Assembly: GCF_000150275.1 (NCBI RefSeq)
Contig: NW_002060958.1
Location: 402,374-466,373, forward strand
Direction: 5' to 3'
Origin: Trichoplax adhaerens
Lineage: Eukaryota; Placozoa; Uniplacotomia; Trichoplacea; Trichoplacidae
Length of the DNA stretch: 64,000 nucleotides
The notes below the pieces were generated by a model. That model made no database searches and had not been told where the DNA came from. It saw nothing but the letters and a program-made list of their open reading frames with translations. How positions within the stretch are numbered: position 1 is the first letter of the stretch; each line of letters opens with the position of its first letter. A program made the position numbers and the translations under genes. Shown here piece by piece: positions 11,667-25,750 of the stretch.

Positions 11667-13289
11667 GATTGCTTGTGATGAGAAGAAACAGAGCTAGAAT
11701 AAAGGATATTCATAAATAGTTACTGTTGAAGCTATCTGCAGTCTTGTATTTTGGAGGAGATCAGCTATCATTTGATGTAGATTGCGATTATTTCTTAATC
11801 GTCATAATGCATTAAGGGACATTTCAGCATGCCTTGACAGGTAAAATAAATATTGTTCCGGTCATGGTTATACCTATCTGCTATCGACTATAAGGACAAA
11901 ATGTGAGAACTCTAATTGGCTAGAAATAATCGTACACAAATGATTTGAATCGAGTTTAAACTGAAATTCTATCTACAGTATTTGGGTTATTTTCCTTTAA
12001 CTACCGTACTGCTTCTATACCTGCAGTGGTCAATAAATACTGTTTTAGGTGACGTTAAAGTTTACAACAAAGGGATAACGTCCCATCATATTGAATCTTA
12101 TTAGTAACAATAATTTTAAATTATAATTGGTACCTAATAATATTTGTTATGATTGAAATTCTCTAAAACTAGTAGAATGAGATCTTTAAGGTAAAAACGT
12201 CAATCGATATTACGGAGAAATATATTTTATTTATAAAAGCCATTATTATCTTCTGGTGAAGTGTAATGATCGAAGTTGATTGTAATAGGCATTTTAAACT
12301 TCTTGGCAGTAAATTAACTGATATCTTAATTTTACAAGATTCATAACACCGCATGCTAGTAATTTTAAATAAGCAACATAACCGACCTTGATTTTCGATC
12401 ATATAGCCTGCTATGCGAGTATAGCATAACTTCTAACTGCGTTAAGGGTTTCTTTTAAAAAATATCGCGAAAAAATTGAAAAGAAACCGCACTATACCGT
12501 ATTTAAGAATTTCATCTTTTGTTTATGAAAGATTGCCGTACTTTTTAATTTCGGGATAAGCCGTAGCTGTTTTACTCATTTCTCTAGTTCATGTTACCTA
12601 TTTGATTTATTAGTTTGATTTATTAGTTTTTAGTGGTGATGCATGCGAATTTACTTTCATTTGCAATGGCTGGTGTTCAGATCACCTCCCATTTGGTCTA
12701 TGCACATCTGATACATTCGGTTGCAGGCACTTGCTGTGTTGCTACAACACATTAGATAATAGCCAAATTTATCAAAGATGGACGACTGCCAATCGTAATC
12801 AAAGCTGGTGTTTTAATAAGTTCAGCATTAAACTAACTTCCATTTAGCATAGGTAAATTTAAGATCATTTGCCAAAGCTGGCGCTAAGCTAATTTCTCCT
12901 TTCAACCATATGCAAACGATATACGTGTTTTCGTCCTCAGAGATTTATTGTTACTTTTCATAAGACTGTGGAAGATTTATAAAAGTATACGACTACCAAA
13001 TATTAGTAATAGTGCTTTTATAGGTATAAATGTCAATCTGATATTCATCTAGTATTTAGCTACTATGGCATAATTAGTATTAATTAAAATGAGCCAGTTT
13101 AAAGCACTGATGCCATTATTAATAGTAGTTCTGTAAGCAATGCAATATATGAACTCAATATTTAGAAAGGATATCTAAACTAGCATTTATTACACGAATA
13201 TGAATAGAAGTAACTAGTATGGAAAAATATTTGGTAATGCCCTTTCAAGATCAGATATCAATCAGATATTAATCAATCGCACTAATAAC
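11667..13289. other. Spacer between genes B and C; no gene seen
   Basis: No convincing coding frame. A 77-codon minus-strand frame (12,169-12,402) shows no resemblance to the array family or anything I know. Between about 12,640 and 12,930 three degenerate stretches share CATTTGC and AAAGCTGG-like strings, perhaps an old tandem repeat. The part next to 11,667 should contain the promoter of gene B. Confidence 0.4.
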
Positions 13290-13645
13290 TCATACAAGAT
13301 CACCGTAGTGTACGGATTCTTAGCCCTAGGTTCGTAATCCATCAACTCCAAATTCTGAGTTGTTAAAATCAAGCAAATCCCAATGTGACACAAAATAGTC
13401 AAAACTGTATAATTGACTTATAACAGTTAAGTTTATTAACGTCCGTGTGGCGTCCGTCGGAGGAGAATTCCAATTTCTTCGCCTCATAATAACAGTCGAA
13501 AATGGCTAAGATAAACCGGATAATCGACTTAGCCTCCACGATAACATTTCTTTACAACTTATATAAATTATCATCAATTGCTCCTCTACATAGGAGTCAT
13601 CAATCACATTAGTATATTACTTAATAACTTGACTTAATATTACTA
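13290..13645. repeat. Array-conserved 3' flank block of gene C
   Basis: This block aligns with 19,650-20,005 downstream of gene D, and in part with 8,085-8,290 downstream of gene B. Shared marks are GTGTACG, CCCTA, an AACTC(C)AAATT(C)TGAG string, AAGAATTCCAAT-like, CTAAGATAAAC and AATCGACTTAGCCT. It has no open frame. It lies about 0.5-0.9 kb 3' of the stop of gene C. The simplest reading is flank copied with the gene, but its survival in three places makes a retained function possible. Confidence 0.55.
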
Positions 13646-14159
13646 TCAGTTACGTCCTTATATAGCACATACTCTATTAAGATATACAGTTCTACACTAA
13701 ATACTATCGCTGTATTGCCTACACAAAACTACTGCAATTGGCTAAAATCACTACAATCACTGACCTAATTATTATTTCACTACATAGCAAAACTATAAAA
13801 CAAACGACAGAAATTATCATAGAACACAGATGAAATACATTACCCAGAATATAGTGTAGAATGTAATATTATTATCATACAATTATCATGTTAAGTAGTT
13901 AGATTGCAATCACAAGATGTGCAAATCACAGTAATAGTAAAATATGCAGATCAAGAATAGTCATAATTCAGCAAGTACTAATGATGTAATATTCTATAAT
14001 TCCGCAATGTATCGCAGTTACAGTAGGCAAGATCTTAGCACTATAGCAGCTTACCAGAAAGTATGTTATCAACTACATTAGAGTGTAATGATTCAATATC
14101 TTTCGCGATTATAATATGATGAGATTTCTTATCAAAATTCTTTACATATTAGTTAATGG

Positions 14160-17100
14160 CTATGCAATAGGATCAGTAGCAAATTTATCTACCAGAGGCT
14201 CACGTTCTCCTTTAATTCCTACGCGTTCAGCAATTGCACTATTTTCACTTGAGTTAGAAGTACGTATAAAAATATTTTTAATTGCTTGAAAAATAAGTCG
14301 AAATTGGATTTCTCCTTTATATATAAGTGAATTTGCTTGATTAGACTGATTTTCATGAATGGAAATTTCTTCTTCTACACCGTCCTTATAGGCATCATCA
14401 ATAGTTTGGACATTATGAATCTCAGCTGCTGAATGACCAGTATTTAATTGAAATGCACTATCCGTTGCTATTTCTGTTGACGGACTGTTAATTGATTGGG
14501 TTATATCACTATTAGCTTCTGTTGTGATAACAGATTGATTTCCGCTACTAACTGTGCTTCCTACTGATCGATTACTATTTGAATCTACTTCAGGTATATA
14601 AAATTTTATAGTCTTATTTTTTCTATGGTAATGTTCAAAAGTTGCTCTAAACGACTGAAGGATGGGCTGAAAATAAATACCTCTTTCTAAAAATAATCGA
14701 TAGCCTCGTCTATATTGAATAATATTAGCAATCAGTATTCTATCAATAGTTTCTTCATCTATTTCTGTTGCCACTAAGTAATTCATTGATAGAATAGTTG
14801 CTAAGTAAATATTCGGTACATGTGCGAGTGCAGAATTTAATGATGAAAATAATTGCGTTCGGTAATCTAGTAATATTGTCAGAACAAATATGAAAAGTAG
14901 ACCTGATGCAAGAATAATGCTAGATATTAATCGCCATAAACTTGATGATATCATTGGTACATAATATCTTAGGTATTGATACAGCTCAGATGGAATTGAT
15001 ATGAGCTTATGATGAGCTATATCATCGTGAATAAAGTAGACTTGTTTTGTCCATTTAATGAAATCTTGTGAGTTATTGATATTTAAATGATTTTCAATAC
15101 AATGTTTTACTTGTTGGAAACCTTGCGAATATGGGCAATTTTCACAGCCATTTGTACATTGTAATAAGCTTACTGTAGTCTGCTTTTGATTATCGTTGAC
15201 AGTCTTGATTTCATATTGTATAACAATTTTAGATATTCCATCAAAAATCTGATGATGAGGTTGATTTAATATCCACGAGATGTACTTTTTCAAATTTTTC
15301 ATGACTTTTGGGTCTTTCAACTTTGCTGGTACATCAATTTTGATCTCATCGTAACCATTGGCTAAATAAACTTCTAAAACACCTTTCTTAGCGTTTAACA
15401 GGGCATTCATTTCATCTTCAACTTTATCTTTCACCTTGATTATTCTTGTTGGAATCATGCTACAGTTTTTATTATAAGTTTTGATTAAATTTACAATATA
15501 ATGTATAAATGGAATTCCAATCACAACAGCGAGAGTAAAGTATGTTGAATATGTAATCACAAATGCTATAATGGAGACAATAATCCTAAATACAATTTGA
15601 AAGCTAATCCATAGCAGAGCTAGGTGCATGAACGAATAAAGATGACATAAAAATGAAAGATAAAAAGATAGTATACGATTAATAAAGGGCCACTTTCGGC
15701 TGTTTGGCATATAAATTTTTCTTAGTTTTAATGTTAATCTTTCTGACAGGAAGACTGCAGTACGAAAAGTACTGACTTGTGCAAAAAGGAAAAATGGAAA
15801 AGCAAATGTGAACGCTAAAATATTAAGGATGAATCCAGTAAGATTAAATAATCTTATGTGATGTATCGCGTCTGTAATATAAGTTATCATTAGTAAATAT
15901 GATTGGCGATAGCTTGTTCGTGTAAAATGTCGATGATGTTCTGTTTGGATATTATGATTGGCACCATAGCAAAACAATTTTAAATGAGCGACGACAATGG
16001 TTACTGTACTAATTATTAAGGGGACACCTACCGCTAGTACATATTTTTTTATGTTAAAGGGTATTTCAAGATGAGTCTTAGGAAAAATCATGAACATAAG
16101 AGGAAATTTTTGTATGAGGTATGATGCTGATGCAGTAGCAAAAGATACAATTGGAAGTAAGAGATATTTTAAGCTATCGACAATAGGCTTATAACGATAG
16201 CTGGATTCACTCTTATGGCGAATAGTATACCCTAAGTCTTGCAATGGTGAAGGATTCAATATGCGGACACGTATAGATCCGATTGTAGTATACCTAAGCA
16301 GGAATTAAGAGAATTAAATTTAAGTCAATAGATCTTGAAACTTTATTATGCACGTATACTAAAAATGAAGAAGATCACCGTAATAATCATTTAAACTTTT
16401 TAAAATGTCTACATTTATTATTTTTCATGCAAGAAACGAATGGTACTCGTACTTTTTAGAACAAGTAGTAAAATAAAATACTGGTTACTAGGCGATCTTT
16501 CGGTATACTAAAGTTTAAAAATTTCAGATACAGGTAGTATCTGTTACAGTTTACTTTGTGTATATAGCTACCTTACAGAATTATATTATAGTACATCCAG
16601 TCGTACAAAGATGATTTCCAGAAACAGTTACGATTAAGTCTATGCTTTACTAAAGATAAATGTACAATCTTCATTGACTTAAAATCATGATGACATTCTT
16701 GTATAAATTGGCAAATTCATTAAATAATAAAGTTAATTTGCAATCGGTGTAAACTTACTCGCCAAAAATTGCATACCTTAAAAAATGTATAAACATTATC
16801 AAAAGTCTTTACTTAATTTACCGTAGGCAGAATGTATGCTAGTGTATAATATGAAATAACGCAAAATCAATAATCTACTCCGAACTTGACATGATATTTG
16901 TTATCTTAGTCATTATTGATGAATTTGCCAAAAACGAAGCATATACTATAACCGTTACAATCATTCTAATCTCGTGAACATCTATCTTCACTATATTTCA
17001 TACGAGAAATGATTTAAATCTTTTGTAGAGTCAATGACAAAGTGTTGCAATAATATTATTTCGCTTAATTAACCTTATATAGAAGTATGCTAGTGTAATT

Positions 17101-17886
17101 TAATATAATTGCAGATTAATAGTTTGCACTAAATTTGACTTACAATATTTGACGATCCAAGTATTTATTGATGAATCTGTTCAAAGCCATTCCGCCTAGG
17201 TGGATACTTATTATAGTAGAAACCGCCTGCATTAGTGAGACATACCAATCAGCCCTCTCTTCTGTCAAACATTTATCAATATTAATATCTCCAGTCAATA
17301 AATCTTTATGACAGCATGAAAAGACAATTTTATCGCCAAGCCAACCATCATGTTTAGTATAATTTCTTCTGCAAATAGTTCCACAACTGTCGTTAGTACA
17401 GTTTTCCTTTAATCGAGTAAAATCAGTTAAGGCTGCAAAAGTAATATAACCCTTACAATAATCATCATGGAAGCGATGATAACAACCGGGAGATGATTCT
17501 TGGAAAGAAATTTTCAATTTCGATATGAAAACGGCGTAAAGACTAAATGTTAAAGCAATGTAATCGCTAGGCAAAGTAAATACACCTTTCCCGAGATTTT
17601 TCTTAATCCATGCGTAGAATATAGTCCTGCGAGTGCCAATATGAGTAGTTTTATTGCCTATGTACAGATCGAAGAAAATTGCTCGTATTGATTCCGTTTT
17701 AAGCATTTGTGTAAAATTGACGTGAGCCCGTGGTCCTTCCTTGATACTGAGTCGACATTGTAGCAAGCATGATGATAAATTGAGTTGTGAAGTTGCGATA
17801 GAATGTGGAAATACTAGCAAGATATAGATTATTAAGGGTAGGCAGTAGGATAGAGATCGATAACCAGTAGTTTTTGTGTTAATCAT
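14160..17886 (-). CDS. Array gene C: two-exon polytopic membrane protein, closest to D
   Basis: Exon 1 is 17886-17144 and exon 2 is 16293-14160, giving 958 aa. The intron (17143-16294) starts GTAAGT, ends CTTAG, and splits a Leu codon TT|G, the same phase as A and B. The ectodomain has the eight family cysteines (QCRL, GCYH, CTNDSCGTIC, SCC, KCL). Exon 2 holds CTNGCENCP in the large loop and the conserved YRRGYRLF...FQPILQSFR end. The C-terminal tail is longer than in A and B (Ser/Thr/Asn/Glu-rich) and keeps the KGEIQFR motif. The start was chosen because the following hydrophobic stretch is a good signal sequence and the start aligns with D. Function is unknown. Confidence 0.85.
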
Positions 17887-17889
17887 GAT

Positions 17890-18345
17890 GCCGATAAAAT
17901 TACTAGTAAGTTTTATAGAACGATCTTTTGCCTTCTTTCCATTTTAAGCTTATAATACTAAATAAAACTTAGCGCAAAATACAGTAGACGTGTTCTGGTT
18001 ATTTAGAGTTTTAATATGAATAAATTGGATGTAAGAAATGAATGAGTACAAAGATTCTTTCACCCGCTACAAATTTTCTATTCGACTTCCTTTGGACATG
18101 GTAAAATCTTTAACAGAGGTTAAATTCGGTGAAAAGTGAATGAAATAAAATAAGTATAAATAACAAATGATTCCATTAAAAAATTAGTCAGCATGCACAC
18201 GCCAATAAAAGCGAAAATACCTCGATGTCGGCCTTATTTGACCAAAGCTACTAATGTGAAAATGTATACCGCACTACTCATATATAAGTAGTTGACGAGG
18301 GAAAGAGGTGCTCGATTAATTTTAACTGCCTCAGGCTAATGTTTT
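17890..18345 (-). promoter_or_regulatory. 5' flank of gene C, conserved with gene D
   Basis: This block lies just upstream of gene C and aligns along its length with 25,800-26,205 upstream of gene D. Shared strings include AAGAAATGAATG, TTCGGTGAAAA, a CACRC...TCAATAAAA stretch, GACGAGGGAAAGAG-like and GCTAATGT. It is a plausible promoter or 5' untranslated region. No TATA box or known factor site was assigned. Confidence 0.4.
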
Positions 18346-19649
18346 ACCTGGGACATTCTATAAGTTAGGAAAATCTATAAAATACATTTAAAATAAATAA
18401 TATTGGACATTATCATTGTCAAGGTAATTACTTTTGGAGCACTTTCCCCGTAATTTTTTATTGTAAATGATAGTTAAATATGGAAAGTAAATATCCTAGG
18501 ATGACAAAACTTATTACTCTTTGCTCGATTTCTCGTGAAACTGAAGCTCTAGTATTTAGCCTTCGCAAAATTTAGTCTTCTTTAGCCTTAATAATAATAT
18601 AGGGCAGAATCTTCGATAGATTTCGATTTAGATTGTTTAATAAGGAGAAGCCTCTGCAATATAGTGTAGATAAAAGGCGAAAAAAGGCTCTAGTACAGCA
18701 ACCACTCGTAATTTAGTTCATTGAATGAACAGACATAGTAAACAAAGAGGTGTTATAAAAATTAGACTCTGTAACTTATGCTATTGCGTTTTACCGTATC
18801 TAATAGCCAGAGCTATATCAATAAATGCTACATTATCGGTGTAATTTTGCAATCTAATTATCACCGTAATGCATTGATTGGACATTTATACTACTGTTTC
18901 GTAGGTAATTACACTTATCCTCAACATTGCATGACCGAAATTCACGATGAAATTCGGAAACTGTACCGCTATTGTCGATCTTATTAAGACACGGTCCACC
19001 ATTGGCCTAATACTGCTAATAGGCAACAATTGAAGACTACCAATTAAGGCCTTAAATACTTAGTATAAATTGTACAAGCAGTAGAGTGCATACCCGAGTA
19101 TTTCATCATTAGCCACTATTTTTTAAGCGATTTATTCTACCTAATCTACTGTATCATATAATTACAATGTCAAGGGTTATTAGTAATACTTCAACAAGCC
19201 TGCAAATCGTTGATAAACTTTCAACAACAGTTTGTAGAAGCGGTTGTTTTAAAAATTTCAGTCAATTTGCAAAATGTTTAATTTCGTAAATTGACGGTAA
19301 CTGTCGTTAAGCTGTGGCACTTACTCACATTTAAAATTAGACAAAATTTGTAAGCGAGTAAGTAAGATTTTATTAATACCTCATAGAAAAAGATCAAAAA
19401 TTTTACTGATAATTATATAATATACTATACATTCTGATGTTACCTCAAAATCGTTGGCGTTTAAATGTTTCAATAAAGAACATTTCCTATTATGTCGAAA
19501 AATCACCTTGATCAGAGTCACTAAAACTATCCAGTATCTTTACGATATTGTCAAGGTCGATTTCGACGTTTTTCGACTCATCATCACATGAGATTACATA
19601 CTAAACACTGCATGAATACACTAATTACACGTCCTTATAATATTATTTG
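18346..19649. other. Spacer between genes C and D; no gene seen
   Basis: No supported gene. A 69-codon plus-strand frame at 18,778-18,987 starts with ATG but shows no signal peptide, splice context or family match. No strong repeat was found. Confidence 0.4.
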
Positions 19650-20005
19650 ATCTTTTAGTGTACGAGATCTTGACCCTAAGTTTGCAATGCGATAACTCAA
19701 AATTTGAGATGTTAAAATAGAGCAAGTCTACAACGTGTCATAAATAGTCAACACGGTATTAATGACTTTAAAAGTAATCTTTATAGCGCCTATCTGTCCA
19801 AGAAGAATTCCAATGACTTCTTCTCATAAGAATATTGGAAATCGGCTAATTAAATAAACTAGATAATCGACTTAGCCTATACAATAACAATTCCATCAGC
19901 TTGGATAAATTATAGTCAAATACTCTTCTACTGTACATTGAAGTCATCAATCAAATTTATTGCCTAATAACAGAATTTAATATGCCTATCAGCTACGACC
20001 TAATA
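19650..20005. repeat. Array-conserved 3' flank block of gene D
   Basis: Partner of 13,290-13,645. Similarity stops near 20,010, after which gene C's flank and gene D's flank differ completely. In gene D the block lies about 2 kb from the stop codon, against about 0.5 kb for gene C. Confidence 0.55.
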
Positions 20006-20009
20006 TAAC

Positions 20010-22018
20010 ACATAGTACACGTAGGAAAATTGAATTACGTTGAGCCCCGGGTTAAATAAGATAGGAGATTTGCGGTGTTAGAGGTAATCTATTAGGTGTT
20101 ATAGGCGTAGCGGATTATTAGTGGATAAAGCTAGGGATATTAGTCGTACGGTTAAGTGGGACTGCATGGCACCTCAAGAAGAGGCACCGGCACGTCTCAG
20201 TAAATGACGGATGACTGGCCCAAAGTAGGGGATGACAATCATACGTAGCTTGGGGTCTTGTATTTGCAAGAGCTATATTAAATGTTAATTAGAATAAGGA
20301 GTAGTATAGGAAAGTTAAAATAAGATATTTCTTCAACAATTTACTTTGCAGAAATCTGATTTTGCTTTAGTTTGATTGCGTCGTAGAACTACTCTAATAT
20401 AGAAGTAAGGTATTCTTATTAGTCATTTGTGTTTAAGAATAATTCCTTCCGCTGTACTTCTTATATTCTAGAACGATCATCTTGCACCTATCTCGTTAGT
20501 TAGTTCAGCTAGCTACATGATAAGCTCGCACGCTTTACTTATTCTACATTGCTATAGTTATTTGACCAGTAACGTTGTTGTACATACTGTAGCCTAACTC
20601 GGTTTTCTCTTCGGCATTAATTCCAATAAACTACTTCTCTGCTAATTTAACTCCAATAATCTATTGCAATCATGACGGATCGCAAGTCTTCCAAAATATT
20701 ACCAATCTTACATAATTTGATTCGGTTACTACGTAGTAAAGGATAAGTAACCCACTTAATTAATGTAAAAAATCTATTGAGATATTTATATTAAAATGCA
20801 GAGACATAAATAGATTATGTCAAGTGTAGAAGTACTGTGGGATTTATATTGTGAGGCTTTAATTAGAAACATGAATTATGAATAGATGGCACGATAGTAA
20901 ATTTAGATATAATCTGATGACTTAATTGGTAAGATATGATTACGCTGAAGGAACATCATTCCGTGACTTATAGAATATACATCGTGAATATTTCTTTAAT
21001 AATCTAGATAGCCTAGGGATAGTCTGATTGCACTAGATAGTCCTTGTAACTTCACTTTATTATATCTCGGCTTGTCTTACAATTCCTGTACAAGAAACTG
21101 TAGTTCTGTTTTTATATTTTCTTTCATTATACCGCCCATCATCAATAATTACTTTGTTAATATGTATTAACAGAATTTTTTTATATAAATTAAATAATTA
21201 AAAATAGTATGTTAGGCTGTTGGATATAGAATGGATTATTGTACGTCATACAGTGAAGCTTATTCTATTTTACTTGCACACTTTAAACACATTTTACTGC
21301 TATAATTGGCTGCAATATAATGGATATGAAATTATTATAATGAACACTTTGAATTCCAACTTAAGTTATATTTAGATATAAATACCAGTTTACTTTAAGT
21401 GTTAACAACAAACTTACATAATTACTTAGAAGAATTATAGAAGGGCCAAACTACTACTGTAATCAACCAAATTATTCAAAAAATGAGATTGCTGGAGATT
21501 TTAGGAATATCCTAACTTTTATCTCCTTATTTCATTACATTTCATTAATTTTTACTACTGAACTGTACTACTTTTTCATACAGTATGCTACGTAGAGCAG
21601 TTTGTAGTACCAAACAATCATCTTATTACTCTAAAGTATTTTAAATTAAATTAGCAATCAATCACATATAATAAGATAAATACTACTGTAGATTCCCGAA
21701 ATTACCAAATCAATAATAATCGTAATCTGTCTTAAATTTTGTTTTGCTATCATAATTGGAGCATGATTATAGAAATTAACTAAATATTTCACTTAAATTG
21801 CAATCAAAAATTGCATAATTCTTAACATAATGATGCTACTGGATATCGTTTAATTCTAAACCTAATACAATAGTCGGGTTCACAATATACAGACGATGAT
21901 GAAATTGTAATTTGTTAATGTTGTTCTCGAAAGTCTTTTATACTTCAACTACTCATGTCTTTCGATTTATGATCGAGTGAATTTTTTTGCCTAGATTCTA
22001 CACACATGAATTCATCTG
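20010..22018. other. Extra DNA in the 3' flank of gene D, with a GC-richer segment
   Basis: About 1.5 kb of DNA here has no counterpart at gene C. The part 20,040-20,270 is clearly richer in G+C than its surroundings and has a GCACC..GGCACC..GGCAC pattern. It could be an insertion such as a mobile-element remnant. I found no terminal inverted repeat, target-site duplication or coding frame. The rest is A+T-rich without a visible gene. Confidence 0.4.
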
Positions 22019-25000
22019 CTATGCAATAGGATCCATAGTTGATCTATCGATCAGAAGTTCACTTTCCGTATTAATCTCTACATTTTCTACAATTCCATTT
22101 TCATTTCTGTTATTACTGCATGTAAAAGCATTCTTGATTGCTTGTAAAATAAGTCTAAATTGAATTTCTCCTTTCTTTATAAATAGATTTGCTTGACTAG
22201 ATTCATTTTCGTTATTTTCAATTCCCGCCGGGCCAATACTTGTATTAAATTGATTTCCATTCGTGATAACATTTTCTGACGATTGATTATTACTCGATAA
22301 TGTTTTACTAGTATATAGCCTTTCAGTCGTATTGATTTGGTTGTATCGTCCAAAAGTTACTCTAAAGAACTGAAGAATCGGCTGAAAATAAGCTCCTCTT
22401 TCGAAAAAGAATCGATAACCTCTTCTATATTGAATAATATTAGCAATCAATATTCTATCAACAGTTTCTTCATCAACTTCTGATACTTTAAAATAATTGA
22501 TCGAGAGAAGCATTACTACATAAATAACCGGAGTGTTAGCGATTGCGCTATTTAACGATGAATACGATTCTACTCTGTAATCTAGTAGTACTGTCAAAAT
22601 AAAGATGAAAAATATACCCAACACAAGAATAATATTGGATATTATTTGCCACAAGCTTAATGATACTGATGGCATATAATATCTTAGATATTCATATAGT
22701 TCTGACGGAATTGATATACGTTCATAATGAGCGATATCATCTTGGATAAAGTAAACTTGTTTTGTATACTTTAAAAAATCTTGACAGCTATTGCTATTTA
22801 GATAGGTTTCGATACAATACTTTACTCCTTCGAATTCTCGTAAGAATGGACAGCTTTTACAGCCACTTGTACATTGCAGTAGGCTTACTGTTGTTTGCTT
22901 TCGATCATCATCCATAATCTTGATTTCATATTGTATAACAATTTTGGATATTCCATCAATGATTTGATGATGAGGTTGATTTAATATCCATATAGCATAA
23001 ATTTCTAGTTTTTTCTTTACTTGCGGATCTTTCAGCATTTCTGGTACATCAATTCTGATCTCATCGTAATCATTGATTATAAACACTTCTAAAACAGCTT
23101 TCTCAGCATTTAATATTGAATTCATTCTATCTTCGACTACATCTCTTAATTGCATTATCTTTGTTGGTATTCTACTACAATTTTTGTTATAAACATTGAG
23201 AATCTGTATTAAGTAATGCATAAATGGAATTCCCATAACAATTATCGGAGAAAAGTATGCTGAATAGGCAACTACAAAAGCAATAATAGATATAATAATT
23301 CTAAATACAAGTTGAATTCCCATAAATAGTAGCATAATGTTAACACCTATATGGCAAAAACACAATGATGAAATACAAACGGATATGGCAGGATTAATAA
23401 ATCGCCATTTTGGATTATTTGATAGATAAGCTTCTTTCAGGTTTAGTGTTAATCTTTCCGATATAAAAAATATCACACGAAAAATACTAATTCGAATAGC
23501 AAGGAAAAAAGGCAAAATTCCTGCTAGCGATAAACAATTAAGAATAAATCCGGTAAGATTACGTAATCTCAAGTGGTATAGCGCAGCTTTAAGATAATTA
23601 GCGATTAGAAAATACGATTGTTGATAGCTGATTCGTGTAAGATACCGATGTTGGTTTGCTTTGACTTTACGACTAGCATCACTCCAGAATAATTTTAAAT
23701 GAGCAATGATAATTATTATTGTAGCAATTGAAAAGGGAACAGCCACTCTTAGAATTAAATGTATAGTTTTTGAGTGTATATTTAGTCCTTTAATTCTGGG
23801 ATAAATCATAAACATTAAAGGTAATGATTGTATAAAATATGACAATATTCCAGCAGCAACAGATACGATTGTAAATAAGAGATATTGTAAGCTTATGATG
23901 ATAGGTTTATAATGATAGCTAGGGTCGCTATTATAGCAAATAGCATACCCTAATTCTTGCAAAGGTAAGGGATTCAAGATATGGACAGGTATAGATCCGA
24001 TTGTAGTATACCTAAGCGTGAATTAAGAAAACTAAAGTCAATTAAGTTCCCATCAATAAATGTTAGCGCATTATACATTTAATTTTTAGTTAGAAATTAA
24101 AATAACGTTTATAATCGAAAAGATCATTATGAATGACTGCATTTGCTATAAATTGGTATAAGGAAAGAATGACCTTGGCGAGAATTTGGAAAATATAATA
24201 TTGTTTACTGAATAATGTCAAGTGAATTGAATTTCAAAAAAATTTTTACGATGTCGTACTTAGTGTTGCATCCATTTTAACAAAAATAGAATACCCATAT
24301 ACATGGAAGTATGATCTACTGAAACTCTTTTAATTCTGACTGCTCTTAACTAACAGTTAAAATATAACTTAAAATAACATAAATGAGCCCATAATTTTCC
24401 CATGCAAATATGAAAGTTGTAAAGTAATTATTTAGCTTGGCTATAACGTCGCTTGGTAACAAAATTTCAGGACTCTTACAATATTACTTTATATTATACA
24501 CATCTATAATTCATACGGAACTGTGGCTGTTGGACCAAGGCCAAACTAGTGATACATCCTTTAGTAAATAAAATAATTTTGTTTCGAAAAATGTAACACC
24601 AAATTTAGCTTTAGATTAAAGATTTGTACGTAATAATATAAGTTGTGGGCTTGATTGCAAGATTGTCCGAGAATTTATTTCTAGATGACATCTACGATAC
24701 GTAATTTAGCTTTTTTATAGCAGTGAATACGGTAAAAGCAATAGCTACCGTATTAATTGGTCATACGATAGTGAGTTGAATTTTGAGCTTACTACTCACT
24801 TGATTGGCAAGATTGGTAATTTTACTAAAAATCATAGTTACGTTTTATTATAATATTTTAAAGATGCCACATCATATTATATTATTCTACTTTAAACTTA
24901 ATGATACTATAACACTTTACTTTGCATTAAGCATATTACCGTGCTTTAGTTAAACTAGAGGTGAGCAAGCGTAATTAAAATATTTCAAAGATAACGTTCT

Positions 25001-25750
25001 ATACTAAACTTACATTATTTGCCTTTCCAAGTAATTATCGAAGACTTCATTTAAAGCTATTCCGCTTAGGTAAATACTCACTGCCAAAGTGAACACTTGC
25101 ATTAAAGGGACATACCAATTAACTGTATCTTCTTTTAGGCATTGTGCAATATTAACTTTCCCAGTTAGTAAATCTTTTTGACAACATGAAAAGTCAATTT
25201 TAGTAGTAACAGTGCCATCATGTTCACCATAAGATCTTTTGCAAATGGTTCCACAGTTATCGTTTGTACAATTTTGACTTAATCGAGTGAAATTTACTAA
25301 AGTTATAAATGTAACAACGTCCTTACATTCTTTAGGTATACGACGATAGCAGTCAGGTGGCGATTCTTGGAAATTGATTTTTAATGTCGATATGAAAATC
25401 TTATAAAGACTAAATGTTAAGGCAACATAATCACCAGGCAAAGTAAATACAGCTATTCCTAATTTTCTCTTGACCCATGCAAAGAATATAGGATTTTCAT
25501 AGCCTTTATTTTTATGAACAGGTTGGTTACCTACATAAAAATTAAAGAAGATTGCTTTTATTTCTTTAGTTTGAAGTATTTGGGTAAAATTAGCGTAAGC
25601 CTGTGGTTCATCCTTAACGTTGAGTTGACACCATGTACATAAATCGGCCTGTGCTTTTACGGTAGAAAATAGAGGCAATAGCAAGATATAGATTGCAAGC
25701 AGCATGCAATAGGGTATATGTCGATATCCAGATTTTATTAAGTTCATCAT
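22019..25750 (-). CDS. Array gene D: two-exon polytopic membrane protein, closest to C
   Basis: Exon 1 is 25750-25014 and exon 2 is 24011-22019, giving 909 aa. The intron (25013-24012) starts GTAAGT, ends CTTAG, and splits a Met codon AT|G in the family's usual phase. A Met 15 codons earlier (25795) is also in frame. I prefer 25750 because MMNLIKSGYR aligns residue for residue with MINTKTTGYR of gene C, and the added codons match C's untranslated flank. Ectodomain cysteines are WCQL, DCYR, CTNDNCGTIC, SCC and QCL. The loop motif is CTSGCKSCP, and the end is YRRGYRFF...FQPILQFFR. The last residues (DPIA) equal those of gene C. Function is unknown. Confidence 0.85.

Noticed and set aside
18778-18987. 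Small plus-strand gene of 69 codons between C and D
   Set aside because: It has an ATG but no splice context, signal sequence or similarity; the length is expected by chance.
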